DNA of 46,097 nucleotides from NCBI RefSeq assembly GCF_000466385.1, contig NZ_KE952869.1, positions 1 through 46,097 on the forward strand, in the 5' to 3' direction. Below the pieces are notes generated by a model, which saw only the letters and a list, made by a program, of their open reading frames with translations, searched no databases and was not told the origin of the DNA. Positions 24,409 to 32,701 of this stretch are shown here, in pieces. Source of the stretch: Aneurinibacillus aneurinilyticus ATCC 12856 (GTDB lineage: Bacteria > Bacillota > Bacilli > Aneurinibacillales > Aneurinibacillaceae). Within the stretch, counting starts at the first letter, position 1. Every line of letters starts with the position of its first letter. The translations under genes were made by a program, and so were the position numbers.

Positions 24409-24729
24409 CTATGGTTTTACGTACTGCAACTTTCGCCAATCATTCGCTGCCACCGGACATTCGTCAGAGTAACTGCCATAGTTCGTCAGGCCATCCGGTA
24501 CCTGGGCTGCCCACCAGCAATCACCATAACAGCCATAAATGTCCCGGTAATGGGGTTGGCACAATCCATCAAGCACCATCCCCGAAAAATCGGTTTCCCA
24601 TCCAGGATCAAATAACGTGGCACACCCCATTGGTAGCAGGGATAGGCCTTCAACTTCCGGTTTTTTCTTCACATCTATGCGCGACTGCAGCCTTTTTCCT
24701 TTCCAGTTCAAAGGTTTTATATGCTCCAT
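24409..24729 (-). CDS. qhpC: quinohemoprotein amine dehydrogenase gamma subunit precursor (QhpC), CTQ-bearing
   Basis: A 106-residue precursor: leader of about 29 residues, then a mature part that matches the known gamma subunit. Crosslink residues keep the published spacing: C36-E45 (Cys7-Glu16), C57-D63 (Cys27-Asp33), C71-D79 (Cys41-Asp49), and C67-W73 (Cys37-Trp43), which forms cysteine tryptophylquinone. Landmarks are FDPGWE, LCQP, IYGC and CWWAAQVPD, and the end NDWRKLQ. It has no Sec signal, so it relies on export by QhpF after QhpD and QhpE act. One extra cysteine, C91, is present. First gene of the operon; AAGGAGG lies 7 bases before the ATG. Confidence 0.95.
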   Translation of the reverse strand: MEHIKPLNWKGKRLQSRIDVKKKPEVEGLSLLPMGCATLFDPGWETDFSGMVLDGLCQPHYRDIYGCYGDCWWAAQVPDGLTNYGSYSDECPVAANDWRKLQYVKP

Positions 24730-24797
24730 ATGCCGCCCTCCTTTTTATAATTTTCTAACTATTTTAACGTAAATAAGACAAATATCTGTTAGCGCAC

Positions 24798-24830
24798 CAT
24801 TAAATTCCCATCAAATTTCTATCAACTTCA
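24798..24830. promoter_or_regulatory. three 11-bp direct repeats, candidate response-regulator operator
   Basis: CATTAAATTCC, CATCAAATTTC, TATCAACTTCA lie head to tail with 11-base period (24798-24808, 24809-24819, 24820-24830), in the shared region between the divergent qhpC and response regulator genes. An 11-base period is the usual layout for OmpR/PhoB-type sites. A possible -10 for qhp (TAAAAT on the minus strand, 24766-24761) lies about 31 bases away; a good -35 is missing, as for an activated promoter. Confidence 0.6.
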
Positions 24831-24949
24831 TTTGATAATTCCCGGCCTAATTGCGTATTTATTATCAATAAAAATAAACAAATATTGATTTTAAAACGTT
24901 ATTGTAAGAAAATTTAAATATATTACTAAAATTGCACGAGGTGAAGAGG

Positions 24950-25645
24950 ATGAAGCCCGTACTTATCGTAGAAGACGACAAGGACATACAACGTCTGCTG
25001 TCGACTTGCTTTGAACAGGAAGCGTTGCCCTACTCAATAACTTCTTCTGGTCTGGAAGCGGTCGAGCTTGTCAAAAAAACTTCTCCTTCGCTCATCCTGC
25101 TCGACATTATGTTGCCCGACTCGGACGGCATGGAGATTTGCCAGCAAATACGTATGCTTACCTCCAGTCCGATTATGTTTTTGAGCTGCAAAAACAAAGA
25201 TACCGATAAAATTCTCGGCTTCAGTCTTGGTGCCGACGATTATGTAGAAAAACCATTTAATATTGGTGTGCTGATGGCCAGAGTACGTGCCCATTTGCGT
25301 CGGAGTCGTCTGCTACAACAACAACAGCAGCAGCACGAAGATCACCAAATACGCTTTGATAACATTTGCATCAATGTACATTCGCGTGAAGTGTTTCGGG
25401 ACAAGAGGGTGATTTCCCTGACAGCGAAAGAGTTTGACTTACTCTGTTTCTTTGTCCGGCATCCCAACCGCGTCTTTACGTCTGAGCAACTCCTTGATAG
25501 CGTCTGGGGAACCGATACGCTCAGCGAAAAACGAACAGTAGTTGTTCATATCTCCAGCCTGCGGCGAAGCATTGAGGAGAATGCGCTTCAGCCAAGATAT
25601 ATCGTCACTGTCAGAGGAGTGGGATATAAATTTGCTGCCGTTTAA
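24950..25645 (+). CDS. OmpR/PhoB-family response regulator, probable regulator of the qhp operon
   Basis: A 231-residue protein. The receiver domain has E8/D9/D10 and phosphoacceptor D52 (ILLDIMLPDSDG), with K of EKPF. A glutamine-rich linker (LQQQQQQHED) comes at about 123-132. The winged helix follows (SLTAKEFDLLCFFVRHPNRVF, RTVVVHISSLRR, end VRGVGYKF). The ATG at 24950 is preceded by GAGGTGAAGAGG. It is divergent from qhpC across 220 bases containing 11-bp direct repeats. Gram-negative qhp operons use an AraC-type QhpR instead; that this pair replaces it is inference. Confidence 0.85.
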   Translation: MKPVLIVEDDKDIQRLLSTCFEQEALPYSITSSGLEAVELVKKTSPSLILLDIMLPDSDGMEICQQIRMLTSSPIMFLSCKNKDTDKILGFSLGADDYVEKPFNIGVLMARVRAHLRRSRLLQQQQQQHEDHQIRFDNICINVHSREVFRDKRVISLTAKEFDLLCFFVRHPNRVFTSEQLLDSVWGTDTLSEKRTVVVHISSLRRSIEENALQPRYIVTVRGVGYKFAAV

Positions 25646-25649
25646 TGCA

Positions 25650-27806
25650 ATGACCCGATCTTTTTTTCTTAAAATCGTATGCTTTACAACGCTCCTTTCC
25701 TTTCTTCCATATACAGGATTGGGCTTGTATAGCTTAATTCAGGTTAAATCGTTGTCCAACCGCATCACAGAAGAGCAAACCCGAACAGCTATTGATGGTG
25801 TTCTCGCTCAAAAGCTAGCATTACTTGAAAAAGAAGCAGAGCTAAATCAAGCGGAATTCATCCGCATTGAAACCGCTCTCAATCTGCTCCAAAAGCAGGC
25901 CGAATACATATTCACATACTCCAAGCCGGATGGTGGAGCACATATCGCCCTTAAGCGGACGAAGGAGGGGTATATGGCTTACCCGGATCATAAAAATGCA
26001 TCGCTCTTCCTCAGCTCTATCGCTCCCTTATCCCCCCGTCTACGAACGGATCTGGAAACGGCTGCGCAGCTGGAGCCACTGCTAAAGGAAATTTCGCGCA
26101 GCGAACCGAGCGTTAAAGCTGCCTTCTTCTGTTTTTCTGAATCGGGTTTCCTGATTTACCCGCCCATTAATCTTGAATATGAGGTGTCCCTGGGCCAACT
26201 GCCTACGGATATGCATGTTCAGGATTATGAATTTTATTATATTGCCGATGCCGCACACAATCCGGACAAAGGCGTCATATGGACACGCCCATATGAAGAT
26301 CTCACTCATTGGAAATGGGTTGTAACCGCCAGCGCCCCCGTATACCTTCCGAACGGCCAATTGCGGGGTGTGCTCGGAATCGATTTCCCGCTTGATCATA
26401 TTGTCGCCAAATTTCTGTCATTAACCTTTTCCGAACCGAATGCATTTGCTTTCATTACAGGCGAACAAGGTCAACTAATTGCAAGCAACCAGTCGAAAAC
26501 GGGACATACGATTTCCGACCATTCCACGTCCGGCCTCTTTGATTCCAATAACCGGCTGATCTCGCCTATTCCAGAAGCAGGAACAAAGACAAAAGGCGTG
26601 CGAAAAATCTCTTCTGCAAACGGCGACGCTTACCTTTTATTTGCCCCAATATCAAACAGCGGCTGGACGATGAATTTCTATGTGCCGGAGGCGGATATCG
26701 CGGAACCGATTGCCGTCCAGGCAGCAAAGCAAACGGATACGCAGCTAAAAAACTTCATTTTCCAGCTTTTATTTTTTTTGATTGTTGGTGCCGTTCTGCT
26801 TGTGCTCTTTTCATACCGCTTCTCAAGAACCGTAACGGAACCGGTCAAGCGCCTGACAACAGCAATCCAAAAAAGCGGAGAAGGCTATTACCGGCAACAA
26901 ATCGAAGTTACATCACAAGATGAAATCGGTAATCTGACCCATACGTTTAACTGGATGAGCCATACGATTCAACAGCTAATTAGCGAGCTTAAAAGGCGTG
27001 CCGACCAATTGGAAGAGAAAATAGGAGAGCGAACGAGGGATCTGCAAATTGCAAATGAAAGACTACTGGAGATGTACAAGCGTTTGAAACACTCGGAACA
27101 GGCACGCTCTGAGCTTATCGTGCAAATCTCCCATGATTTGAAAACGCCGCTCACTTCCATCAAAGGATATTTGCAGGCTCTTGCCGCATACGAGCTTACG
27201 CCCGAAAAAGAAGAAGAATTCATGCGTACTGTTCTTGCCCGTACCAATCATACGATTCAGCTTATTGATGATTTATTCGAACTGTCTTCACTAGAAACCC
27301 ATGCCTCTGCTTTGCAAAAAGAATGGCTTACGTTTGATTTTCTGCTTGATTATGCATTGGATATGGCAATAAAAGAAGCGGAGGAATTAAATATTGAGGT
27401 GCGTACGAACTATCCGTCTGATTTGCCGCTCATTTTCGTCGATCCGGCAAAGATGAATCGTGCACTCGTGAATATTCTGGGGAATGCGATTAAATATTCC
27501 CGAGAGAAGGAGTTAATCCGTATCCATATCGTTTGTTATGAAAAGGATGGGCAAGTAGTCGCCGAGATCACGGACAATGGTATGGGGATTTCAGAAGAAA
27601 ATATGAAAAACATTTTCAGCATGTTCTATCGCGAACCGAAAGCGAAGGAAGCAAACCAAACCGGAAGCGGTCTCGGCACGAGCATCGCCAAAAAAATCAT
27701 TGAAAAGCATGGCGGTGATATCTCGATTGCGACAACATCCGATGTAGGAACAACCATTCGCATTTCCCTTCCTTGTGAAACGGACACAGAAGAAAGCGTC
27801 GGATGA
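25650..27806 (+). CDS. Cache-domain sensor histidine kinase, probable amine-responsive partner
   Basis: A 718-residue kinase. TM1 is at 5-28; a double Cache (dCache_1) sensor is at about 40-360 (YEFYYIADAAHNP, VIWTRPYEDLTHWKWVVTASAPVY, GVLGIDFPLD). TM2 is at 369-389, HAMP at 392-445, a coiled coil at 446-490, phosphoacceptor H495 in QISHDLKTPLTS, the N box LVNILGNAIKYS and G boxes ITDNGMGIS and GSGLGTSIAKKI. dCache domains bind amino acids and amines. The ATG at 25650 lies 4 bases after the regulator's stop and lacks a strong site, suggesting coupled translation; an upstream extension overlaps the regulator and breaks the TM1 start. Confidence 0.88.
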   Translation: MTRSFFLKIVCFTTLLSFLPYTGLGLYSLIQVKSLSNRITEEQTRTAIDGVLAQKLALLEKEAELNQAEFIRIETALNLLQKQAEYIFTYSKPDGGAHIALKRTKEGYMAYPDHKNASLFLSSIAPLSPRLRTDLETAAQLEPLLKEISRSEPSVKAAFFCFSESGFLIYPPINLEYEVSLGQLPTDMHVQDYEFYYIADAAHNPDKGVIWTRPYEDLTHWKWVVTASAPVYLPNGQLRGVLGIDFPLDHIVAKFLSLTFSEPNAFAFITGEQGQLIASNQSKTGHTISDHSTSGLFDSNNRLISPIPEAGTKTKGVRKISSANGDAYLLFAPISNSGWTMNFYVPEADIAEPIAVQAAKQTDTQLKNFIFQLLFFLIVGAVLLVLFSYRFSRTVTEPVKRLTTAIQKSGEGYYRQQIEVTSQDEIGNLTHTFNWMSHTIQQLISELKRRADQLEEKIGERTRDLQIANERLLEMYKRLKHSEQARSELIVQISHDLKTPLTSIKGYLQALAAYELTPEKEEEFMRTVLARTNHTIQLIDDLFELSSLETHASALQKEWLTFDFLLDYALDMAIKEAEELNIEVRTNYPSDLPLIFVDPAKMNRALVNILGNAIKYSREKELIRIHIVCYEKDGQVVAEITDNGMGISEENMKNIFSMFYREPKAKEANQTGSGLGTSIAKKIIEKHGGDISIATTSDVGTTIRISLPCETDTEESVG

Positions 27807-27835
27807 TGGTATCAACTGACGCTTTCTTCTATTCT
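27788..27835 (+). terminator. terminator at the end of the kinase gene
   Basis: AGAAGAAAGCGTC (27788-27800) pairs perfectly over 13 bp with GACGCTTTCTTCT (27818-27830), followed by ATTCTACT. Its 5' arm lies within the last codons of the kinase gene. Confidence 0.75.
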
Positions 27836-27898
27836 ACTATATTTCAAGATATCGGTGTTATCTCAATCTCTAACAGCCGTCGGTTCTCCCGGCGGCTA

Positions 27899-28663
27899 TT
27901 ATCGATGTGTTACTTTTATATTGTCAAGCGCCTTATCTGACAATAAGGAGGCTGCTTCCTCATCCATCAACACGGTTACATTCGCATGCCGCCTTAATAC
28001 CGTAACCGGCCACTCGTTCGTAACTTCCCCCTCCAGCAATTGGAACATCGCCTGGGCTTTCCTCTCTCCGCTTGCCAGCAGAAGAATTTCTTTAGCATGA
28101 AGAATGCTTGCAATCCCCATTGTTATCGCATGCTGTGGCACGCGCTCTAAAGAACCGAAATGCTTGGCATTCGCCTCCCGGGTCGAGGAAGACAATTCTA
28201 CTTTATGGGTATGGCTATCAAACGATGTTCCCGGCTCATTAAAGCCAATGTGGCCATTTCGCCCTACTCCAAGCACCTGCAAATCAATTCCACCCACTGC
28301 CTTCATTTGCGCTTCATACTGTTCACACTCGGCCTCTATATCTGCCGCCATGCCATCTGGGACATGCGTCTGGGCAAGCGGTATACCGAGCGGGAGAAAC
28401 AATTGCTGGTTCATATAATAACGGTAGCTACAAGAGGACTCCGCCGCCTCTCCCACATACTCGTCCAGATTGAATGTTGTGAGCTTGGAGACGTTCAGCG
28501 GATGCTCATGATGCAACCGTAGAAGCTCGCGGTACAAGCCAAGCGGTGTATCACCTGTGGCAAGGCCAATTGTAATCTTCTCCTTCTGCTGGATACAATC
28601 GTATACATGCTGTGCCGCCGTTTCGCTAATCTCCGGATAATCCTTAACTATTCTTACATTCAC
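27899..28663 (-). CDS. nagB: glucosamine-6-phosphate deaminase NagB
   Basis: A 254-residue enzyme that turns glucosamine-6-phosphate into fructose-6-phosphate and ammonia. Active-site marks: LATGDTPLGLYREL (phosphate loop), TTFNLDEYVG (catalytic Asp), GVGRNGHIGFNEPG with the ring-opening His, and the C-terminal MDEEAA. I chose GTG at 28663 with TAGGAGT 8 bases upstream; an 18-residue upstream extension is hydrophobic nonsense. It lies downstream of a sugar ABC importer on the same strand, with a terminator-like repeat between, so both may serve amino-sugar use. nagA and a kinase are not in view. Confidence 0.92.
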   Translation of the reverse strand: MNVRIVKDYPEISETAAQHVYDCIQQKEKITIGLATGDTPLGLYRELLRLHHEHPLNVSKLTTFNLDEYVGEAAESSCSYRYYMNQQLFLPLGIPLAQTHVPDGMAADIEAECEQYEAQMKAVGGIDLQVLGVGRNGHIGFNEPGTSFDSHTHKVELSSSTREANAKHFGSLERVPQHAITMGIASILHAKEILLLASGERKAQAMFQLLEGEVTNEWPVTVLRRHANVTVLMDEEAASLLSDKALDNIKVTHR

Positions 28664-28782
28664 TTCGATCACTCCTACATTATATAAATATATTTGGATA
28701 AATGGACATTTTTTCATAGACTGAATTGAACTACCCCCACCTACGTTTTATGTTGAGGAAGAGGTCTTCTCGGTAAAGTGAT

Positions 28783-28870
28783 AAAAAAAGAGGGAGGGGC
28801 GGATTCAGTTGGAAAAAGGCACGCTGGCCTTTTTCTGCCGGAGCAGGCCACATCTGCTCCCTCCTTCTCG
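28783..28870 (-). repeat. dispersed structured repeat, copy C, with terminator
   Basis: On the minus strand GAGGGAG (28863-28857) pairs with CTCCCTC (28796-28790), followed by seven T (28789-28783). Inside are GGAGCAG/CTGCTCC and AAAAAGGC/GCCTTTTT hairpins. The GATGTGGCCTGC, CTCCGGCAGAA and AAGGCCAG blocks are shared with copies A, B and D. It lies after the stop of the ABC permease gene and before nagB, so it would end the importer transcript. Confidence 0.75.
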
Positions 28871-28947
28871 TTCTAAATTATAGAAGAGTGTCAATTTACC
28901 AAAGTTACCTATATATTACACATAATCATCTAATATTGATAGAGGCT

Positions 28948-29784
28948 TTAGTTTTTCATTCCACTCTGTGCAATTCCCTGAATAATATAGCGCTGGAAAA
29001 AAATAAATACGAAAAGAAGCGGCAAGGTCGCCATCGTTAGCGCCGCCATTACTTGACCATATTGTACAGGCGGCTGATGAAAGAAGAATTGCATGCCAAC
29101 CTGCAAGGGACGTACACGGTCATCCGTCGTCATAATTAGCGGCCACATGAAGTCTCCCCAATGGGTAATAAAAGTGAGGATACCGACGGTTGTAAATACT
29201 GGCTTCGAGATAGGTACAACGATTTGAAAGAAAATACGCAGTATCGATGCGCCATCCATACGGGCCGATTCCTCCAATTCACGCGGGAGATTAAGAAAAA
29301 ACTGGCGAAACATGAAAATATTAAAGGCATTAGCGATAAACGGTACAATCAATCCTGTATAGGAATTCAGCCAGCCGAATTCGTCTACTACAATATAGAG
29401 CGGTAGCAGAACGCTTTCGAACGGTACGATAATGAGCGCCACTACTACCGAAAACAGCACATCCCGCCCCTTGAATTCCATCCGGGCAAACGCATAGGCT
29501 GCAAGCGCATTGACCAAAAGTCCGAACAGCATAATGAGTGTAACATACAGTACACTCGTCCACATATAATGCAGAAAAGGAATACGAGTAAACACTTGAC
29601 GATAATTCACCAGCGAAAAGGAAGTCGGAATAAATGCTTTAAAGGAACGCAAATCAGCAAAGATTTGTGCCTCATTCTTAAAGCTGGAAACGATCATCCA
29701 GAGCAAGGGAAACAGAAAAGCCACCACCAGTAGCAGCAAGACAGCATAAAGCAAAATCGTTTGCATATGAGAATACCGCCGCAT
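28948..29784 (-). CDS. carbohydrate ABC transporter permease, MalG type
   Basis: A 278-residue inner membrane protein with six predicted helices. The EAA loop that docks the ATPase is ELEESARMDGASILRIFFQIVVPISKP. It begins with a short cytoplasmic tail and ends SGMKN. It is the third gene of a binding protein-permease-permease operon, 12 bases after the MalF-type gene. CUT1-family sugar importers of this kind share a general ATPase (MsmX/MsmK type) encoded elsewhere; none is present here. Substrate unknown; nagB next door hints at amino sugars or their oligomers. Confidence 0.88.
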   Translation of the reverse strand: MRRYSHMQTILLYAVLLLLVVAFLFPLLWMIVSSFKNEAQIFADLRSFKAFIPTSFSLVNYRQVFTRIPFLHYMWTSVLYVTLIMLFGLLVNALAAYAFARMEFKGRDVLFSVVVALIIVPFESVLLPLYIVVDEFGWLNSYTGLIVPFIANAFNIFMFRQFFLNLPRELEESARMDGASILRIFFQIVVPISKPVFTTVGILTFITHWGDFMWPLIMTTDDRVRPLQVGMQFFFHQPPVQYGQVMAALTMATLPLLFVFIFFQRYIIQGIAQSGMKN

Positions 29785-29796
29785 GTTTTCATCTCC

Positions 29797-30699
29797 TTAC
29801 GATTCTTGTGTTTCCTTCAGTAGCTTGCGTTGAATGATAGAAATGACAAGTACAATCACGAAAAATACGATAGCAATCGCTGAGGAATATCCAACATCAC
29901 GAAACTTGAACCCTTCTTCATATACCATATAAACAAGCGTTTTCGTCGCATCAAGCGGCCCTCCCTGCGTCATAACAAACGGCTGGATAAACAGCTTGGT
30001 GGCAGCGATGAGCGTAATCAACCCAACGAAGACGATAACATTGCGCAAACCCGGCAGCGTAATATGGAGAAGCTTTTGCCATGCGCTTGCTCCATCGATG
30101 GAAGCAGCCTCATACAAATGCTCTGGAATATCCTGAAGTCCGGCAAGAAAGATCATCATCTGATACCCCGCTCCCTGCCAGACTGACATCAATACGATCG
30201 AGGGTATTGCCTGTATTGGATTGGTCAGGTATTCAAATGGACCAAGTCCGACAATGCCGAGCACGGCATTCGCCAGCCCATTTGTCGGATTATAAATAAA
30301 CGTCCAAAGAATAGAGACGACGACCATCGATGTCATCACAGGTGCAATAAATGCAGCCCGGAACCACCGGATTCCCCCGAGCTTCTGATTAACGAGTAGA
30401 GCAAGCGTAAGGGCTGTTATGGTTTGCAATGGCACAACCAGCCCGACAAACAAAAACGTATTGCCAAGCGAACGAAGGAACAATTTATCTTTCAGCAGCC
30501 GTGCATAATTTTCTATACCGATAAATTCCGTCTGATCAGGCAAAAGCAAATAATAATTCGTAAAGCTGTAATAGAGGGCCATCAAGGTCGGTAGAAGCAA
30601 AAACACAAACAAAAGAACAAGCGCGGGCGCACTAAACACATACCCGGACAATGAACGCATAAAACGCTCTCGAACGGTTCTATTCTTTTTCGGACTCAC
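29797..30699 (-). CDS. carbohydrate ABC transporter permease, MalF type
   Basis: A 300-residue protein with six helices. A basic start (SPKKNRTVRERFMRSLSG) leads into TM1. The EAA loop is LYEAASIDGASAWQKLLHITLPGLRN. It pairs with the MalG-type protein to form the pore of a CUT1 importer. It is separated from the binding-protein gene by 73 bases holding a strong hairpin (30740-30766), the usual device for making more binding protein than permease. Confidence 0.88.
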   Translation of the reverse strand: MSPKKNRTVRERFMRSLSGYVFSAPALVLLFVFLLLPTLMALYYSFTNYYLLLPDQTEFIGIENYARLLKDKLFLRSLGNTFLFVGLVVPLQTITALTLALLVNQKLGGIRWFRAAFIAPVMTSMVVVSILWTFIYNPTNGLANAVLGIVGLGPFEYLTNPIQAIPSIVLMSVWQGAGYQMMIFLAGLQDIPEHLYEAASIDGASAWQKLLHITLPGLRNVIVFVGLITLIAATKLFIQPFVMTQGGPLDATKTLVYMVYEEGFKFRDVGYSSAIAIVFFVIVLVISIIQRKLLKETQES

Positions 30700-30739
30700 T
30701 ACAAAAGCTCCCCTTTCCTAAGCAGCACATGGAAGAGAA

Positions 30740-30766
30740 GGAGTGTACGCAATGTGCGCACACTCC
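30740..30766 (-). promoter_or_regulatory. attenuating hairpin between binding-protein and permease genes
   Basis: GGAGTGTGCGC (minus strand) pairs with GTACACTCC; core GGAGTGT/ACACTCC is perfect, with no T run. Typical of a processing or partial-termination site after a binding-protein gene. Confidence 0.55.
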
Positions 30767-30772
30767 CCCTCA

Positions 30773-32077
30773 TTACCGATTAAAACGCTGTAATTCCCTG
30801 TCGGTTTCCTGTGCCGCTTTATTCAGTGCTTCCTGCACGTTTTGTCCCATTGCAGCGGCTTGATACGCTTCTGCGAATTTCGCGCTCAAAACAGGGTACG
30901 CGGGCGTAGCTGGACGGGCATGCGCTGTATTAAGCACCTGATCTTTGACCACTTTTAGCGGCATCTCGTTATACTGCGGCAGTTCCTTAAATGCAGATTC
31001 ACGCGCCGGAGGCATGCCGGTCAGCTTGGAAATTTCTACTGTCGACTCCTTATTGGTCATCCATTTGACGACTTCTGCCGCTTCCCTCGGATGTTTCGTC
31101 TGCGCTGAAATGCCAAACGCCCAGGAGCCGGATGCTGATACTTTCTGCTTGCTGTACGGTAGATACGTCATACCCCAATCCAGATCTTTATATTTATCGA
31201 ATCCTTGTATAATCCATGGCCCCTGAATCGACATAGCGGCACGCCCTTCTTCAAAGTCGGTTGGTGTATCCGAGATGTTGGCTGATTTATCCGCAAACAG
31301 CTTATGAATAAATTGAAGCGCTTCCACAGAGGCTGGTGCATTTACATACCCCTCTGCTTTTTTCTTATCCGGCGAGAGCAATTCTCCTCCGTTCGACCAG
31401 ACAAATACAGAACCGAGAAATGTCATCCATTCTCCGACTCCGAGATTCATATTGAGTGTAACGCCATAGCGACCTTCTTTGGATAACTGCTTTGCATGAT
31501 CAGCGAATTGTTGCCAGGTCCATGCCTTGTCGAGGCTGTCCGGCGGCGTAATTCCCGCTTCCTGCAAAAGTTTCTTATTGTAAAAAAGAACGAGTGAGGA
31601 TTCCATAGCTCCAAGCGCATACAGTTTGCCTTCATACGTACCTTGCTGCATAATGGAAGGAGCAAAATCTTGTTTATCCGTTTCATCGATGTATTCATCG
31701 AGCGAGGCAAGAATACGGGTGGACGCATAATTGGCGACAAATGGTCCATCCATATCAAGAATGTCTGGCAATCCGCCACTTGTAACAGCGGCATTGATTT
31801 TATCTTCATATGCATGCCCTGCACCGCTCGGAATAATCTGCAGATTGACGTTAATCTTTCCTTTATGTGCTTCATTGAACTTCTGGATGCGCGTTTTATA
31901 GAATGCGACCTCCTTCTCCTGCCCTTGATGGGCCCACATGTTCAGCTTAACTTCACCGCTTTCCTTTGGATTATCCTGAGCTGGAGCCGATGTTGAACCG
32001 CTCCCGCATGCAGCCAGCAAGAACACCAGTAGCAAACATACAGACACAACACCTATTCGTTTACGAATATGATACAT
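30773..32077 (-). CDS. sugar ABC transporter substrate-binding lipoprotein
   Basis: A 434-residue family-1 binding protein. Residues 1-24 form a lipoprotein signal with lipobox LAAC (C24). The two-lobed body has marks LNMWAHQGQE, ITPPDSLDKAWTWQQFADHAKQL, GRAAMSIQGPWIIQGF and the late GMPPARESAF. It catches sugar outside the membrane and delivers it to the two permeases downstream. GAAAGGAGTG precedes the start. Substrate cannot be read directly; nagB nearby suggests N-acetylglucosamine or chito-oligosaccharides (inference). Confidence 0.88.
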   Translation of the reverse strand: MYHIRKRIGVVSVCLLLVFLLAACGSGSTSAPAQDNPKESGEVKLNMWAHQGQEKEVAFYKTRIQKFNEAHKGKINVNLQIIPSGAGHAYEDKINAAVTSGGLPDILDMDGPFVANYASTRILASLDEYIDETDKQDFAPSIMQQGTYEGKLYALGAMESSLVLFYNKKLLQEAGITPPDSLDKAWTWQQFADHAKQLSKEGRYGVTLNMNLGVGEWMTFLGSVFVWSNGGELLSPDKKKAEGYVNAPASVEALQFIHKLFADKSANISDTPTDFEEGRAAMSIQGPWIIQGFDKYKDLDWGMTYLPYSKQKVSASGSWAFGISAQTKHPREAAEVVKWMTNKESTVEISKLTGMPPARESAFKELPQYNEMPLKVVKDQVLNTAHARPATPAYPVLSAKFAEAYQAAAMGQNVQEALNKAAQETDRELQRFNR

Positions 32078-32300
32078 ACATACACTCCTTTCTAAAAATA
32101 TAAAAAGGCATCATGCATAAAATATGTAACGATTACCTCTTACCGCTTTTTTCTACTTTTAAATTTATTCATCGTAGCTTGCCTTCTATGCTGTTGAATA
32201 TACAAATATGGCAAAATGTATTTCTATGTATGATAGGATTTATCTTCTGTGGTAAAATAAAAGAGACAAGTCGATCACATATACAGCAAGGTGATATGAT

Positions 32301-32420
32301 ATGGGAATGATTTATTTGGCTTTCGGTACAGCCGGAGCCATTTGGTTGATTATCCTTATAGGAATTGTTGTCGGAGTTGTTCTCAGCCGAAGAGACAAGA
32401 AGAGAAAAAACTCCCAATAG
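32301..32420 (+). CDS. 39-residue single-span membrane peptide
   Basis: An ATG at 32301 with AAGGTGAT 6-10 bases upstream opens a frame of 39 residues. Residues 3-28 form one hydrophobic helix (start MGMIYLAFGTAG, then LIILIGIVVGVVL), followed by a very basic tail SRRDKKRKN, placing the C-terminus in the cytoplasm. A terminator follows directly. Small membrane peptides like this often modulate transporters or kinases; nothing specific can be said. It is divergent from the sugar importer. Confidence 0.6.
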   Translation: MGMIYLAFGTAGAIWLIILIGIVVGVVLSRRDKKRKNSQ

Positions 32421-32429
32421 TCCGATGCT

Positions 32430-32470
32430 TTCAATGAAAAAGGCTGCCATCTAATAGGCTGCTTTTTTTC
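32430..32470 (+). terminator. terminator after the 39-residue peptide
   Basis: AAAAAGGCTGCC, loop, then GGCTGCTTTTTTT: stem with an internal loop and a run of seven T. Confidence 0.6.
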
Positions 32471-32612
32471 TTTGCCTACACCATAAAAAAACGCCTCCGT
32501 TGCCGACTTTCACCGCTTCTTCCGCATTCCATAATACATAATCGGCTGCGATTTTTACTTCGCTAGCACATCAATACGAAATGATGCGATAAATAGATGA
32601 TATTAGTCATAC

Positions 32613-32642
32613 TTGACTATATAGACCTTTAAGTCGTATAAT
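32613..32642 (+). promoter_or_regulatory. sigma-A promoter of the MFS transporter gene
   Basis: TTGACT (32613-32618), 18 bases, TATAAT (32637-32642). Imperfect inverted half sites ATACTTGAC and AAGTCGTAT overlap the hexamers and could bind a repressor. Transcription would begin about 55 bases before the gene. Confidence 0.65.
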
Positions 32643-32701
32643 CACACTCAGATTAGTAATAACAAGGAAATGTATGGAGTCATTGCAATGAGGTGTAAAA
32701 A

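Noticed and set aside
24395-24439. Upstream extension of qhpA overlapping qhpC
   Set aside because: A good GAGGAG site and the hydrophobic anchor place the start at 24394; the extension is strongly basic and overlaps conserved QhpC codons.
25542-25649. Extension of the sensor kinase into the response regulator gene
   Set aside because: It reads the regulator's conserved C-terminus out of frame; TM1 starts directly after the ATG at 25650.
27871-27896. GC-rich stem after nagB as a rho-independent terminator
   Set aside because: The stem is good (AGCCG.CGG/CCGGCGGCT) but there is no T run on the minus strand, so I did not list it.
32125-32135. GTAA-CGA-TTAC inverted repeat upstream of the sugar-binding protein gene as a cre site
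   Set aside because: It matches the cre consensus poorly at the outer positions, and a similar sequence occurs at about 33955 out of any promoter context.
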